From positions 1 to 64,000 of the forward strand of contig VXAA01004051.1 of NCBI GenBank assembly GCA_013399115.1: 64,000 nt of DNA, given 5' to 3'. Position 1 is the first letter of the stretch, and the number at the start of each line of letters is the position of its first letter. Below are positions 1 through 11,999 of the stretch, in pieces. The notes beneath the pieces were generated by a model that was given only the letters and a program-made list of their open reading frames with translations, made no database searches and was not told the origin of the DNA. This DNA comes from Anseranas semipalmata. Taxonomy: Eukaryota > Chordata > Aves > Anseriformes > Anseranatidae. Position numbers and translations under genes: made by a program.

Positions 1-18
1 GATTCTATGATTCTATGA
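1..18 (+). mobile_element. CR1 LINE 3' tail (window-edge fragment)
   Basis: The window opens with two copies of the octamer ATTCTATG, the tandem repeat that terminates CR1 non-LTR retrotransposons of birds and other sauropsids. The rest of the element must lie before position 1, so only the extreme 3' end is present. The orientation is plus because the tail is in its sense form. This is one of the strongest clues to the type of organism. Confidence 0.75.
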
Positions 19-2600
19 AAAGATGATCCAGCTTTTTTCTTGGGAACTTATCTGAATGGCTAATCACACCCTTGTTTTAAAATTTGCACTTACGATGCTT
101 GTCCAGATTTTGCAGGCATTAGAAGCTATGGGGTGGCTTCCGAGGGGTACCTCAGACAAGAAAAGGCAGGATGAGAGCAGCTGATGGCATGGAGAACTTC
201 CTCAAAAGTGGAAAAATACAGGCAGCTGCCTGTCAAGGAGAACTGGTCTTTCATTAGAGGTAAACTCTGGTGCTGCCATTTCAGTGAACTTCAGCTGTGT
301 GAGTTAAGACCAATAAACATGTTGCTCTGCCAAGGTCTGAGCTAACTGAGGGGATGCCCAATGTTTTTAGCTGACCTTGAGGGAACACAAGTCCCTTTCG
401 AGTAGCAGAGTGCTATAGCTATTTGAGATCTGGGGGTAACTGAGGTTTTGCTGTAACCAGCTTGGAGCTCATGAATGTGTTACAACGTCACCCTGAAGCC
501 ACAGAGGTGGAGAAAAAACTCATTGTATCAGGTTGTGGTTAGACAGGACACTCAGCGAAGGTCAGTGGAATACAAGGCAAATACTGTGTTCAGGAAAAAA
601 CATATTTTCTTGCTGTATGAAGCCAAGACCAGGGTGTTTGTTTATGGAGAGAGCCATTTGCAAACAGGGAAAGGCTGCCAGAGATAGGAGAAGCCTTTTT
701 GATGCATAGCAGGTGCTCCTGAGACCTGAGCGAAGAAAGAGCCAACTGGGAGGATGTTTTTTTTCTGAACATTGTGAACTAACAGAAGATAAACAAGTTT
801 CTAGGTCTGTAGGAAGTAACAGGAAAACAATGATTGCTGTGCTGGAATAAGCAAAAAGTTTGAGCCATGTGATGTGGGGTATTTACCTGGGGCATCCAGG
901 GGTCGTGCAATGGGAATGTGTGCAGGGAGCTGTGTAATGGACATGGGACTGATCTTGAGCTGAAAGAAAAAGCTGCAGAGCAAGGATTTTTAGGAGGGCT
1001 TCTCTGGGTGTGAGTGTTTGGGGTCATAACTTTTCCACCGCATCCTACCCAGCAAATTTCAGCTAGTTCAGGGTGCTTCATGCTGCACTTGCTTGACAAC
1101 TAGATTCTTCCTTTCATAGGGAGTATCAGTATTTCTAAATAACTTGCCTAACAGGAGCGTGAAATCGAAATGCTTGCCAAGGAGACGGAAGATGCAATGA
1201 AATTCAAAATTCAGGAGAGTTTTGAGTTAGAAAGTTGCCATTGGAAAGTGTTCAGTGTTTCAACCTAAATAAAATGCTTAGAGTTGTCAGGATAACATTA
1301 CTCTTACGTGGATAACAATTCCTAATGAGACATGCCAGTGTGCTGGAACTAGTCAATTTTGAACTGTTTTAGTTTCAGTGCTGTGGATAGGAAAAATAAA
1401 TTAAAAGAAATGTGATTTGGAAATATGTTTTTCCTGCTTGCTTACACTAGGTGAGAATTTGGCTCAGACAGCAGGTCACCGTCTAGTCTTATTGGGGGAT
1501 TTAGGACTGAATGTCTCAGAGTACTGGACATATTTGAATTGAGGCCACTTGCAGCTTAAACCTTGAATTCAGTAGTGCTTTGCAGCTGCAGATAAAGATG
1601 AGGTCATACGCCAGATTGTGGTCTCCACAATACATCATTACCAGGATAATCACATCTGCTAGAAGGACTGTTAGCGTCATGCATTATTGAATGAGATCAG
1701 GTACTTGTATTTCTGAAATAAGTCCAAGACTATGTAATTTGCCTGCTTATTAGTTTCCAGGGTGAAGCTGCCAAGAGACCATTACCAGGACTTATGTGAA
1801 TTGACAAGGAAGGCTCAGAGGACAGCTTGAACCCGGTGACGGACAGGCAGAGATTTTGCAGGCAGTGGGCTATCAGTCTAGTTTAACAAGAAAATCATAG
1901 TCAACAGACATCCCATTCCTAGTGTATTTGCTATATCTTTTTCTTTCCCTAATTGCCCGATTTCCGAAGGCAGCTTTCTCTGATGCTGACATTAAGGATC
2001 AAATCCAACTACTTTAATTGGATGCTGTTCATTCAAGACAAACAATTTTGTTGCTGAGAGAATTTCACGTTTTAAAATTTCTGCTGCCTGTTCGGATATT
2101 TGGCGTCACTGGGGTATATCTAGATGCCGGCCAGCTCACTTTGTCATTCTGCTCAACAGATGCAGGCTCTTCTGCCTGTGTTCGTACTGAACAGGCATTG
2201 TGTAGCCATGTTAACTCCACTGTGAGTCTGAGACAATGGCTTACGGCTTTCAGCCTGGTACACCCAGCTGTATACTCACAGTCAGCATTTGTTTTGGAGC
2301 TGGCTCATTTCTAACAAATTTTGAGCATAAAGGAAGTGCAAGCCCACATCTGCTGGCAAAATCCATCTAGACATGCCCTGAGACAACTGTGTTTTGTAGA
2401 CTGTGACACTGCATCAGAAAAGTAGGCTTTGGGATTTACTCTTTGTGCCGGGCATGCAAAGGATAACAGACCAGGACAAGGAGGCTGAGAATTGGATGCA
2501 CAAACCACAGCAGTTGGAGCCAAGACTGCCAGAAATGCTGCTTGTCCTGGTTGTTTCAGTTGGAATGGACAACTTGAATCCTCCTTAGGAAAGTCCTGTT
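19..2600. other. Unannotated AT-rich non-coding stretch
   Basis: I see no gene, long repeat or RNA here. The longest open frames (up to about 106 codons, minus strand near 0.8-1.1 kb) overlap other frames and have low-complexity serine/proline-rich translations typical of chance. Several AATAAA-like motifs occur (for example in 1260-1400), but without a linked open exon. Confidence 0.5.
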
Positions 2601-2620
2601 GGTTTTGTTTTTTTTTTCAG

Positions 2621-2825
2621 GCTGATTCCCAGCACTTTTAAATTGGGACTTCTAAGGTATCCCAAAGGGAGCGCTTCAAAACGGCTAGACTCTTTGCAGG
2701 AATGTAGTCCTAAATCCATTCTGTGGGTCCTAAATGAGTGGTTGAAGCTGCACAAATTCATAGGTTTTGTAATCCGTAAAGATGTCTCTGGTTTAGCCTT
2801 CTGCGTAAATGGTGAACCCTACTGA
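2621..2825 (+). other. Candidate exon after strong 3' splice site
   Basis: A very long pyrimidine run ends in CAG at 2620, an almost ideal 3' splice site. The frame starting one base into the exon is open for about 67 codons to a stop at 2823-2825. A possible 5' splice site (AAG|GTATCC) at 2657 would instead give a 36-base exon. The translation has no recognisable domain. It could be an exon of a lncRNA or a chance combination, since T-runs followed by AG are frequent in AT-rich DNA. Confidence 0.15.
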
Positions 2826-3934
2826 GGAATTCAGCCTGTAGCTTCTCTGCAAGCTATAGCAGAGTGGAAAGACTGACGTCTTGATTTGAAAAACTTCACT
2901 AGAAGGAGGATACGCCCTGGTTCCAGGGACAGCACTTTGATCTCCTCCACAGTTGTGCTGTGACATTTGGTGTCTCACCAGCACCTCAAAGTGTAGGTTT
3001 TTGGGTGCTGCTTTGTGGCCTGGGGGAGGGGTGGCATATGGAACAAATGTTCTGCGTTCAGTTGCTCCCCTGGGCTTCAATGCAGGCTCAGCACACTAGC
3101 AGATCTAGACAAAGGAACATGGTATTTCTAAATTTTGGGATTTGAAAAACTATTAAAGTCATTTTCCCACTATAATGTACAAGGATTCTTGAAACAGAAA
3201 TAGGTTCCTGTCTCTGCCGCTTACCCAGAGCTCTAGAGATGCAATCAACCCAGCAGTCATCCCCTCGCCAGAAATAAAAATATCCATGATGGGGTTTTAT
3301 TTCCTTCTTCTGGAGACCTGGGATAAGCAACACATGATTTGGTGCTGCTGACATCTGGCAGCATCATTCCTATTTACTGTAAACACGAGTCATCGCCCAT
3401 GGAGTATTTTATTGCCTGTGGTTTCCATCTTGTTGTATGCAGCAATTATGCACATGGCGCAATCTTTCCATCTCAATAAAAATGTTTCATTCTCAGCAAG
3501 GAACATAAGAATAAACCCAGCCATTCTTATGGGCTACTGTGCTGAGTTGCATGTGATGTGATGGGGAGGGCAGGGTGGCTTTCTTCTCCAGGGTCACCAG
3601 GTGGAACCCGCGGGCTCGGGGGCAGCAGAGGAAGGCTGGTGCGAGCGATCGCTTCTCCGGCTTGCGGCTAAGCGAAGGCCCCGCAGCCTTGCTCTGTGTC
3701 GTTGGCGAAGTGTTGTGCAGCAGGATGCCTTGTGAGTGCTGCTGGAGACTTCCCTTCGTGTTGGTTTCTATTTCTGTCTTTATAATTTCTTTTTCTGGTT
3801 ATCCAGGAGTTTAGAGATGTTTTCGGTGAAGGATTCATGAGAGAATCTTTAAAAGGGATCACAGCCAGGGGAAAATCATAAGTACGAGTGGAAAAACAGT
3901 GTTTTAAATTAGTATGAAAGCTTGGGGGAAGTCG

Positions 3935-4035
3935 CTTAGGCCTAAATCCACAAGTTGATTTCAGCCTCTTATTCCTGCTTAGGTATCCTGCTTTCCCTTT
4001 GGAGTTAGGCATCTGAAGATCTTTATGATCAAGCA
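3935..4035 (-). repeat. Old interspersed repeat with palindromic TTAGG..CCTAA core
   Basis: The stretch contains the perfect palindrome TTAGGCCTAA at about 3936-3945. Near 4002-4020 it carries a GTTAGGCATCTGAAGATCT-like segment. I associate these with an old palindromic, MITE- or SINE-like amniote repeat in which 'ttaggcgcctaa' precedes 'gatct'. The assignment is from memory of the sequence style; I cannot name the family reliably. The minus-strand 122-codon open frame across it is read through this repeat and is not a gene. Confidence 0.35.
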
Positions 4036-4239
4036 CTTACCTCTTCATTCTTCCCTTGGCTTAACGGGAAACCGAGTACAACATTTGCCTGCTTTGGTGG
4101 GAGCACGAGGGCATTTGTCTGGGGCTCCAGACACTGGAGCCAGTCTTAGCAAGTCATCCAGCCTCTCTACAGTCTCTGGGGAGGGACAGGCTCTTCTGGT
4201 GGGTGATTCATCCCCACCAAAGATAGGTGGCTGAGATAC

Positions 4240-4395
4240 GTGGGATGAATTGCTCCCTGGAGGTGCCAGCCTCTCTCCATTGGCTGTCAGTGGAGCCTAG
4301 CCAAGGAGTTTAGGCTGGGCGCCTAAGGTTTAGACAGCTAATGGTATGGGAGGTGAATTTCACCCCCAGGAACTTTGGGTGGAATTTAGGCTGTC
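4240..4395. repeat. Second copy of old palindromic interspersed repeat
   Basis: A CCATTGGCTGTCAGTGGAGCC-like segment at about 4278-4298 resembles the self-complementary 'ccattgacttcaatgg' core of old amniote interspersed repeats. It is followed by TTAGGC...GCCTAAG at about 4310-4327. The combination matches the style of the copies near 3.9, 44.6 and 49.9 kb. The sequence is too diverged for a subfamily name. Confidence 0.35.
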
Positions 4396-5860
4396 TGAAA
4401 ATGACAGTTGTGCAAGCAATAATAAACAGTCTGTAGTTCCACGTCTGGGATCTCCTTATAAACAGGGGCATGCAAATCAATTAGATAAAAATCTGAACAT
4501 TTTTTAATCTCCTGCCCAAACTTGAACAGAATCTTCTCTTGAATTTCATGAAAATCCCCTTCACTCTCCAAACTATATACATCTCTTGTTCTCCCACACA
4601 AGGAACCTTCTCCTTGGTTCCCAGAGGGATGAGGAAGCAGGAGCCTTGACTTGCTGTCAGATCGCCTTGTCTCTGGACATCCCTGACGTGGCCAGGATGG
4701 TGAGGCTTGGTGCTGGGAACCTTCTGGGGAGAGCCCGAAGATTACACTCTGGTGTGATTCCTGGCTCGGTGCTGTTGATCGAAGTGCTCCAGATAAGCTG
4801 ACTGAGATGTAGATAAGCACCCCAGCTCCTGAGTGCTTATCCAAACCAAACCTTTCAACGTTTATCCACCTTGACTGTACATGACTTTGCCCTTAGCAAC
4901 GAAGATTACACCCACTTTTTTCTCCTTCATTTCCAGCAGAGGAGCAAGAACCTACATGACGACAAGTAAAACACCTTAGGCTTTCAGGTTCCCACACCTT
5001 TCTTTCCTTTTCAGAAACCAGTCTGGTTGTGTATTCATTTCTCATTGTAGTCATTGGTTCTTCTGGCTGTCTACCAGGGGGAGAATTTTATTTGTTTATT
5101 ATTATTATGTTTCTTCTTCCCTCCTAACTTGGAATGATTTGTCCTTGTTTTTTCCCTCTTTCCCTTGAGACCCTGGAGATAAGAGAATGGAAATGACCAC
5201 AGCTCCTCCATTGCCCCATTTGGTGTCATATAAATGCTCAGATGCCTTGTGGCAGTGTTGTGCTCACGCACTCAGTGTAAAACCACCCGCTTTACTTAGG
5301 GTCAGGAAGAATTTTTCTCGAAGTTAGTGACAGAAGCCATTCTTTCCCCCTTCCCCCCCCTTTTTTTTCCTATGTGTGTGTGTTTTCAAAGTAGCCTGGG
5401 GTGTGGGCCACTTTCTGTGACCGCTAGGCATTATCGCCTAACAAATTACCTGTTCTTGCAGGGACTTAGGGTTTCTTCTTTCTGCCTGTAGTGCATTGTA
5501 TTTTTTTGTGGCTTTTGGTTTTTCAAATTAAAGATTTTAAGTTGTTATAGATTACGTGGAAGTGTTTTGTGGCTTGTGGTGTGTAGAGTTATGTGGAGTC
5601 AAGTTTGGTGGACCTTTCTGAATAAATGTTGTTATACATTGACTGAGAGGGGCCGCATGTGATGAACCAAGAGATTTCTGTGTTCGGGGCTGGGTGTTCT
5701 TTGGCTTCTCCATTCATTTGGGTACATACTAGTAAATGTTACTGCACTTTCTTTCAAAAACTGCCTTAATCTTTACATTTATGGGGAATTCAGACTGTCC
5801 AGAGGTGCTAACTCACCAGGCAGCCTTAGACATTCGTGTTCTCTCTTTCGTTATTCATAG
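4396..5860. other. Non-coding stretch with TTA/poly-pyrimidine runs
   Basis: There is no supported gene. The 152-codon minus-strand frame (4386-4844) overlaps the old repeat at its end and shows no domain. Simple tracts include a TTA run near 5095-5107 and a C/T run near 5342-5370. Confidence 0.4.
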
Positions 5861-6118
5861 ATCAAGCAACTCATTGGCAACAGTATAAGAAGCTTCAGTT
5901 CTTACCTGGAAGGTCACTTCTGAAAAGAGGCCTTTCTTTTTCCCACAGATCTCTCCCCTCAGCCTTTCAGTTAAGGAGGACTGGTTCAAGAACACATTTC
6001 TTTGCACAGAAAACTGAAAGAGATGTAGTTATGTTCATAGAAAAAGATGTGTTATGTGAATTCTGTGATAAATAACGAAAAGTTTCCACTCTGCATCCCC
6101 TTTTTTCTTTACAATAAA
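5861..6118 (+). other. Candidate 3' terminal exon with AATAAA
   Basis: A good pyrimidine tract ends in TAG at 5860. The following frame is open for about 71 codons and stops at 6073-6075. A canonical AATAAA polyadenylation signal follows at 6113-6118, with T-rich sequence downstream. This order (3' splice site, open frame, stop, poly(A) signal) is what a terminal exon looks like. The peptide has no domain that I recognise, so a lncRNA terminal exon or coincidence are both possible. Confidence 0.2.
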
Positions 6119-6690
6119 TGTTCTGATTCCAGTCCCTTTTTTTGATGGATTGTTGGACAATTCTGTTGCAAATGATTTCTTTTAATCCCATGAAGTGTTA
6201 ATTTTTGTCAAAAGCCCACTTTTCATCAAGCATATTTTGATTAAAAACATTTCAGCTATTCCTACTGTCAAGACTCCAGGCACAGATGCTAATTGGTATA
6301 AATTGTGGCAAGGCTGTGTATGTACAGCAGCTTATTTCCTGGAATCCTTTGAATGGCATCAGATGGAAAAAACCCTTGACCACTAGTGACGCGACCTGCA
6401 TTTGACCATGGCATCTAGAACCAGTGGGTCCGTATCCTCTGTGTTATCCAGGTGTAGTGATATTTACTTTTAAAATATTGAAACAGTTTTCTGAGTAAGC
6501 GAAAACCCTCACTGGCAGAATGTGCTGAGCTACACGTGAATATCAGAATACTGGACACGCGCCTTAAAAATGATGCGTTAAAGTGCAGCTGGATGCTTTG
6601 TTTCGCTTTTGGCAAAAGAAACAAGACCAGAGAGAGGTTGAAGAGAGAAGGCACAAAGACAGCTTGCAATGACACGTTGTCACAGACCAG
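6119..6690. other. Unannotated non-coding stretch
   Basis: Ordinary AT-rich sequence. I see no repeat, RNA or credible exon. Confidence 0.4.
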
Positions 6691-6699
6691 CCATGGCAC

Positions 6700-6960
6700 T
6701 CTGAGCTTACTCCTGGCTCCTCGGAGTCAGTGCTGGTGCCGCCGGTTCTCTCCCTGGCTGTGGGCTGGTGGCAGGGGTACTCGGCCGGTCTGGGACCCCA
6801 CTCCCTGCTTCAGGCGGGGCTCGTGCCAAAGACGGATGCGGTTGCTCAGGGCCTGGCCCAGCTGAGGTTTGGAAATGGCCAGGGGGAGATTTGACAGGGG
6901 CCCTGCGGACCCCCCTGTTCCAGTGCTGGGCCAGTCTCACGGGGAGTGTTTTTGTTTCCT
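6700..6960. other. GC-rich islet
   Basis: A local rise in G and C stands out from the AT-rich surroundings, with scattered CpGs. It produces overlapping open frames of 60-110 codons on both strands, as expected when stop codons become rare. The translations are proline-, glycine- and arginine-rich without domains, so I do not call a gene. Confidence 0.4.
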
Positions 6961-8320
6961 GATGCCCAGCTGGAAGTGCCTCGTGCTGTTTGCGTCCATG
7001 GCCTTTTGTCATTTTTATCCTGGCGCCTCTGAAAAGAGCTCGATTCCATCTCTATAGCCTCTTTGTGGGCAGCGTCAGCTGTCTCTCTCTTTCCTTTGCT
7101 TCTTTGAGCTCGACTTAGAAATATTAAAAGAAAACCTCACTGAGGTACCTTGTATTGTTTTTTTATTTGTTTGAATAAAACAAACAAACAAACACAACTT
7201 ACTAACCACCCCTGGCAGGTATGTAAGTAATTTCCAGGAGAGCGGAGTCAGGCCAGTCGTGAATCCTTTTGTGAGTCCATGTTTTTAAAGCTCTTTCCAA
7301 ACCTAAGAGAGGTTAAACGCTCCCTAATACTCATCCTAACCAAACAGAAGTTCTGGCCTCTTTAAGCTGTGACCTCTAAGGGCAATATTTGCAAAACAAA
7401 ACTGTCTGACCAGGGATGGTGTTGGTAAACGTTAGTGGTTTCTTGGCCGTGCAGACATTGGCCAGGTCTCTCTCTTAGACAGTTTTGGTTGCAGGAAACT
7501 TGGTTCAGCTGCTGTCTTATGAATGACGGCAAAATGAGAGCATTTGGAAGTCGACAGAGTGGCCCTTCTTCGAGGGACAGGCTTGCAGAAGACAAACGTG
7601 CACTCGGGTCTGCGTGTACAGCACTCGGGCACTTGTGAGGTGGTTTCAGCAAGGGGAACCGGACCAGCCCTGCCGGACGCTTGCACAGATGTGGGTGGGT
7701 GGCTGAGGACGTCTGCCCCGTTTGGCACATGCTGCTGCATGATGTCTGCACTTGCATGCACGTGTCTTCTCTACGTGGGCTTCAGCCTTCTGCCTGGAGT
7801 GGTCGGGAGCAGTTCCTCACCTGATGTGTGTGTCTGCCAGCCCCGAGGAAATCAGTAGGGAATTTGGCCTAGTATTTTCCATTGTTTTTTCCATGGGGTG
7901 AGAGCAACACTTTCTTAGGAATAAAATTGAGCATTGAGGATTGCTTACGTATTCAGAAAAGCTAAAAATGGCCTCTGCAAGTGCAGCTGGATGGCGGTCA
8001 GAAGGATCTATTTTTACTTGACTTGCATTTGCACAGAGGCATCCATGCACGACTTTCTGTTGTTCCTGAAGTCTTTCAAGCGTATGGTAAATAGAGTTTC
8101 AATGGGTTGGAACCTATTGCTTCAGGAAATGTTACAAATTGTTTTTCCACTGCAGCGCATGGAGGGTTTTTCATGCCACCCCCAACATGTGCAGCCAAAT
8201 CCAAGTGGTCACCAGAAGGGAGTGGCCAAGAGGGTTTTGGGCGAAGCGAAACCCATCAGAAAGTGGTAAAAGCATCACAAAACCATACCCTAGTGTAAAA
8301 AAACAGGGGCTATTATTCAG
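6961..8320. other. Non-coding stretch with short (AAAC)n tract
   Basis: A short AAAC repeat sits at about 7176-7196, just after a T-rich run, so the two can fold on each other. Open frames of 60-131 codons at 7.36-8.33 kb overlap in several frames and on both strands. None carries a recognisable domain. Confidence 0.4.
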
Positions 8321-8325
8321 AATGC

Positions 8326-8450
8326 AGTGAAACCATGTTTCTCTAACTAGATTAGCTTATATCTTGTGGTATATAAAGAAATAAAAATTACTTAGATTGG
8401 AGTGAGCCATGTTTTTCTAGCTAAATATATTGACTTAAATCTTGCGGCAG
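8326..8450 (+). repeat. Diverged direct duplication, period about 75 bases
   Basis: A segment of about 47 bases beginning AGTGAAACCATGTTTCTCTA (8326) recurs at 8401 beginning AGTGAGCCATGTTTTTCTAG. Both copies continue through a matching 'ctta.atcttg.gg' stretch. The copies differ at several sites and by a short indel, so the duplication is old. Confidence 0.6.
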
Positions 8451-11400
8451 GAGGGAAAAAAACCCTCTGCCTGAAAGACTTATATTTTTTTAGTTCCACT
8501 TGCCAGGCTGGATTTTTTTGATGCCTGTGTTGTTTAGTGATAATCTTTGGCTATAGCTGTCTTTGGGGCCCCTTCTTTTTTGGCTAGCTGTTTTCCTTAG
8601 ATGCTTATGGATAGAAGTTGCCTGTAAATACCTACAGGCAAAATATTTTTCTTTACTGATCCCCAGTCATCCATTATAACTGTTCTCCATCTCTCTCGAA
8701 CCTTGGCCTCACAGGAACCTTCCTATTATGTAGGACATCTCTTGACCGTGAAATCCTGTTTCCTCCACATCAAGTGTTCTCATCTATTTTTCCTGGAAAA
8801 ACTTTGTACCTGTTTTGAGAATCTCTTTCACACAGCACACCCTTCATGATGTCAAGGTCTCATCCAGTTTTCTTCCCAAATTAAAAAAAGTTGATGTATA
8901 TGGGCAGAGATCCAAGGGTTCCAACGTGTTTTCCATTTATACCAGCTAGCAGATCTCATTTGGTGAGTTGAAAATGTGAGAAATTGAGCTGAGTGCCCAG
9001 CATAGCCACCTGTCATAGGTAGGACTGATGTGAAGGCTGGCTGGAAAAGATGGACAGATTGCTGCGTATGGGAGACATGCAGAGAGCTTGAACAGAAATA
9101 GTTTCTTGCTTCATGGAAAACCTGAAGTGAGAGATCATGGCATCAAACTTTGATTTTAAATTTTGGGGGGGAGACAAATCGCTCCCTTCTGCTAGACCAA
9201 ACCGTCCATCAGCTTTTGTGGCATCATGCTTGTGCTCTGGGTTTGGAGGAAGGCAGTCAGTGGAGTGCTGGAGAATTAAAGGTTTGTTTCAGATCGCAGA
9301 GTGTTAACTGAGCGCTATAGAAATCTTTGCCTTTTCCTCTGAAGCAGCTGATAATCCTCATTGCCTGTGATGAGATAGTGGATGTAGCCGGACAGCTGTT
9401 GTGGTATTGTCAGTGAATTCCTTTGTTTCTATAGGTTAAAAAAAAAAACAACAAAACAGGAAAAAAGCAGTTCTCTCCTGCAGTGGGCGTAGGCTCAGAA
9501 ATAATTACCTTCTGGCAAGTTGTGGTACCTCCAAATTGTTCTTTGTAGCTTGCTGAAATGCCATCTTCTGGGGATCGGCTTCTTATAGATGAGGTCTGTA
9601 GTGGATGTTAACTTCTGTTGACCATGGTAGGATGCGTGGAGACTAGCCAAATTCGTGCAACTCAGGAAAGTAAGTGCTCAACTTGCACCCGAAGTGAAGA
9701 GCAGGCAGAGTAAACCTGGAACAGCAAGGTATCTGTGTGGGTGAAATAATTAAACAGAAGAATGTATCTACCTTGAAAGCCTGCTGGAGTCAAATAGAAA
9801 GCAGATGCAAGGCGTTTAGAAGAAATTCAGAGTGGCTGAATTGCATCCAGGCAGATAAAAGACTTTGCTAAAGGATATATCTTCCACTTAGCAGAGAGGA
9901 AGTCCTACAACTCATGTGGGCTTCAAGTGATGACACATGGTTCAAGTATCGTGGTCCTCCTCTGTGGAAACAGCACAAAGGCTTGTCACCACCCCGGTGA
10001 AGCAGCCAGAAGGCTGTGACAGGGCTGAGTCTATTCTCTTGAAACAGAAAGCAGAGCCAAGGACCCTGATGACAGCAGATGAACAGAGATGATTTTTTTA
10101 AGGAAAACAGCGTGCATATAGAGGCCTTGAACCCCTCACCTGCACAGGATTTGCCCTTATATTGCATGGATACGTGACAGGTATTTCCACATATTGACAG
10201 CTATCTGTCGTCTCTGAGTTTCGTGAAAGGATAATTGGCCAGGTACGTCTTCAGATTCCTGTTTCGTGGTGTGACATTGCCTCCTTCATAAACACATGCA
10301 GCAAAACAAACCCCATCTATGAGGAAATCTTTTTTTTTATGGATTGCTTTTGTGAGGCTGTAAAAAGTACACGTCCTCTCGTTACAGTTGAAGTTTAACT
10401 CCTCTGAGTATGTGAACCATTTTGGGGTCACTGTGATTACCAGCACGTCTCTTTGTTAAAACATTAAATTTTGTGCAGTTGCAAGATGCTTATGGATAAC
10501 CAGTTTCAGATTTGAAACGGCACCTGTCGGTCTTGAAATTTGAGCCAAATTGTGACAATCATCTCCTCTCAGTGCAGAATTGCAGTCACGTGATGTACCC
10601 ATCGGAAAATCTCAACTTGCGAAGATAAAATGAGCCCCCAAAATGCCTGAAAGCAAGCCTCCTCCCCCATTACTCCTGGCCCTAATTAATAAGGAAGAAA
10701 TTTTAAGTGCACACAAAGCAGTTAAGGGTGTGTGTTAGTCACCCAAAAAATAAACAGGGAAATTAACTAAAATAAAATGATTCATTATAAAGTATTCTCC
10801 CAGCTACGTTCATAATGATGTGAGAAATATTCCAAATACTATTAGAAAAGCACTCCCTCCACCCCTAGTATTTCTGGCACCTCTAGAAACAGCAAGTGCT
10901 GAAACTCCCACGTGAGGGATGTTTCCTGTGAGCTGTGCTGCCAGATTGTACCTGTATTTTTGGATAAGTATTTGAACATTTGCCTGCTTATGGAAAAAGA
11001 GCCCGAAGCCTAAACTTTTCCGAGGGTGGCTGTTACCAGGTGGATCCCCACGTTTCTGAGCTGGGGCCGACTGCAAGCAGTTAACAGGAACAAATGCGGA
11101 GTGATGCCTAGGAAAGGTGAAACGTGAGCTAAGGCAGGCGCTCAGGATGAGGCCCTGGAGGACCACGGTCGGGCAGTTGCAACCCTACTTAACGCCTGGA
11201 GATCGGGGTCCTCGCGTTGATTCGACCTCGGGCTCTTTAACGGGCAGTGGCTTCTTCCTTCCCACCAGGCTTTCCGCGATGCGGCACAGCCCGTCACATC
11301 GAATCCTTTTACTTGCTCGTTGTGAAAAACAAAACGTGCCTCCTTCCTCCCCCGAAAACAACCCAACCCCCCCAGCCTGGTAAGCGTCAGGGTCTCCTAA

Positions 11401-11880
11401 GGTGCTCTGAGTGAGTGTGTGTGTGCCTGTGTTACACATGTGTTTAATTCACATATTTTCTACTGGAAGGGATGTGAAAGTGTGAGTTTAGAATTTGAAA
11501 CAGAACAGTTTGGGGTTATAAAAATTTAGCTTGGCTCAGAAAACCTGTGTGTAAGCAGCGACTTAATTGACTTCTGCTGCCTCCGATGGGTCTCTGCCAG
11601 TCATTCAGGCCAGATCGACGGGCTGTCACGTAATCTGTGCACGGGGGAGTGGGACCAATACTTCCACAAAGCGGGCATTTATCTTGGGCACCCCGAGGGA
11701 ACCCTGGAGGACCAGCCCCCAGATCTGCAGCCTCCCTTGGGACGTTGTTTGTGGGAAAGACATTCACCTGCTCTGCCTTCGTGGCTTTGTTGCCCCTGTT
11801 TAATTTGCAGGTGTTGCCTTGTCCCTTTTTCCTTTTGCTGTTGTGTCTTGCAATCTCTTCTGAAACTGCTAAATAAACAC
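8451..11880. other. Unannotated non-coding stretch
   Basis: No gene is supported. Short poly-A (about 9437-9448) and T-rich runs occur. The 118-codon minus-strand frame at 10810-11166 and its neighbours at 11.1-11.9 kb overlap each other and lack domains. Confidence 0.4.
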
Positions 11881-11887
11881 TCTGTAG

Positions 11888-11998
11888 CAGTGCTGGAAGT
11901 TCCTGAAGAGCAAGCCTACCAAGTGCTCTACAAGGAGAGGCTCACAGTGCTGCTTGAGGTAGAAAACAGTACTCAGTCAAACTGCCTTAAGCAATAAA
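11888..11998 (+). other. Candidate terminal exon overlapping AATAAA
   Basis: A TAG at 11887, or the CAG at 11890, could act as 3' splice site. The frame downstream is open to a stop at 11995-11997, which overlaps an AATAAA at 11993-11998. The last 38 codons have a mixed, protein-like composition rich in Glu, Leu and Val, but I recognise no family. The pyrimidine tract is modest. A chance open frame is likelier than a gene. Confidence 0.12.
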
Positions 11999-11999
11999 A

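Noticed and set aside
3668..4036. 122-codon minus frame, protein-like at its start
   Set aside because: Its first part reads through the old palindromic repeat at 3935-4035, and no splice or start evidence supports it.
7432..7858. Overlapping frames of 104-131 codons as a gene
   Set aside because: The frames lie on both strands over the same bases, and no domain, splice pair or codon pattern favours one of them.
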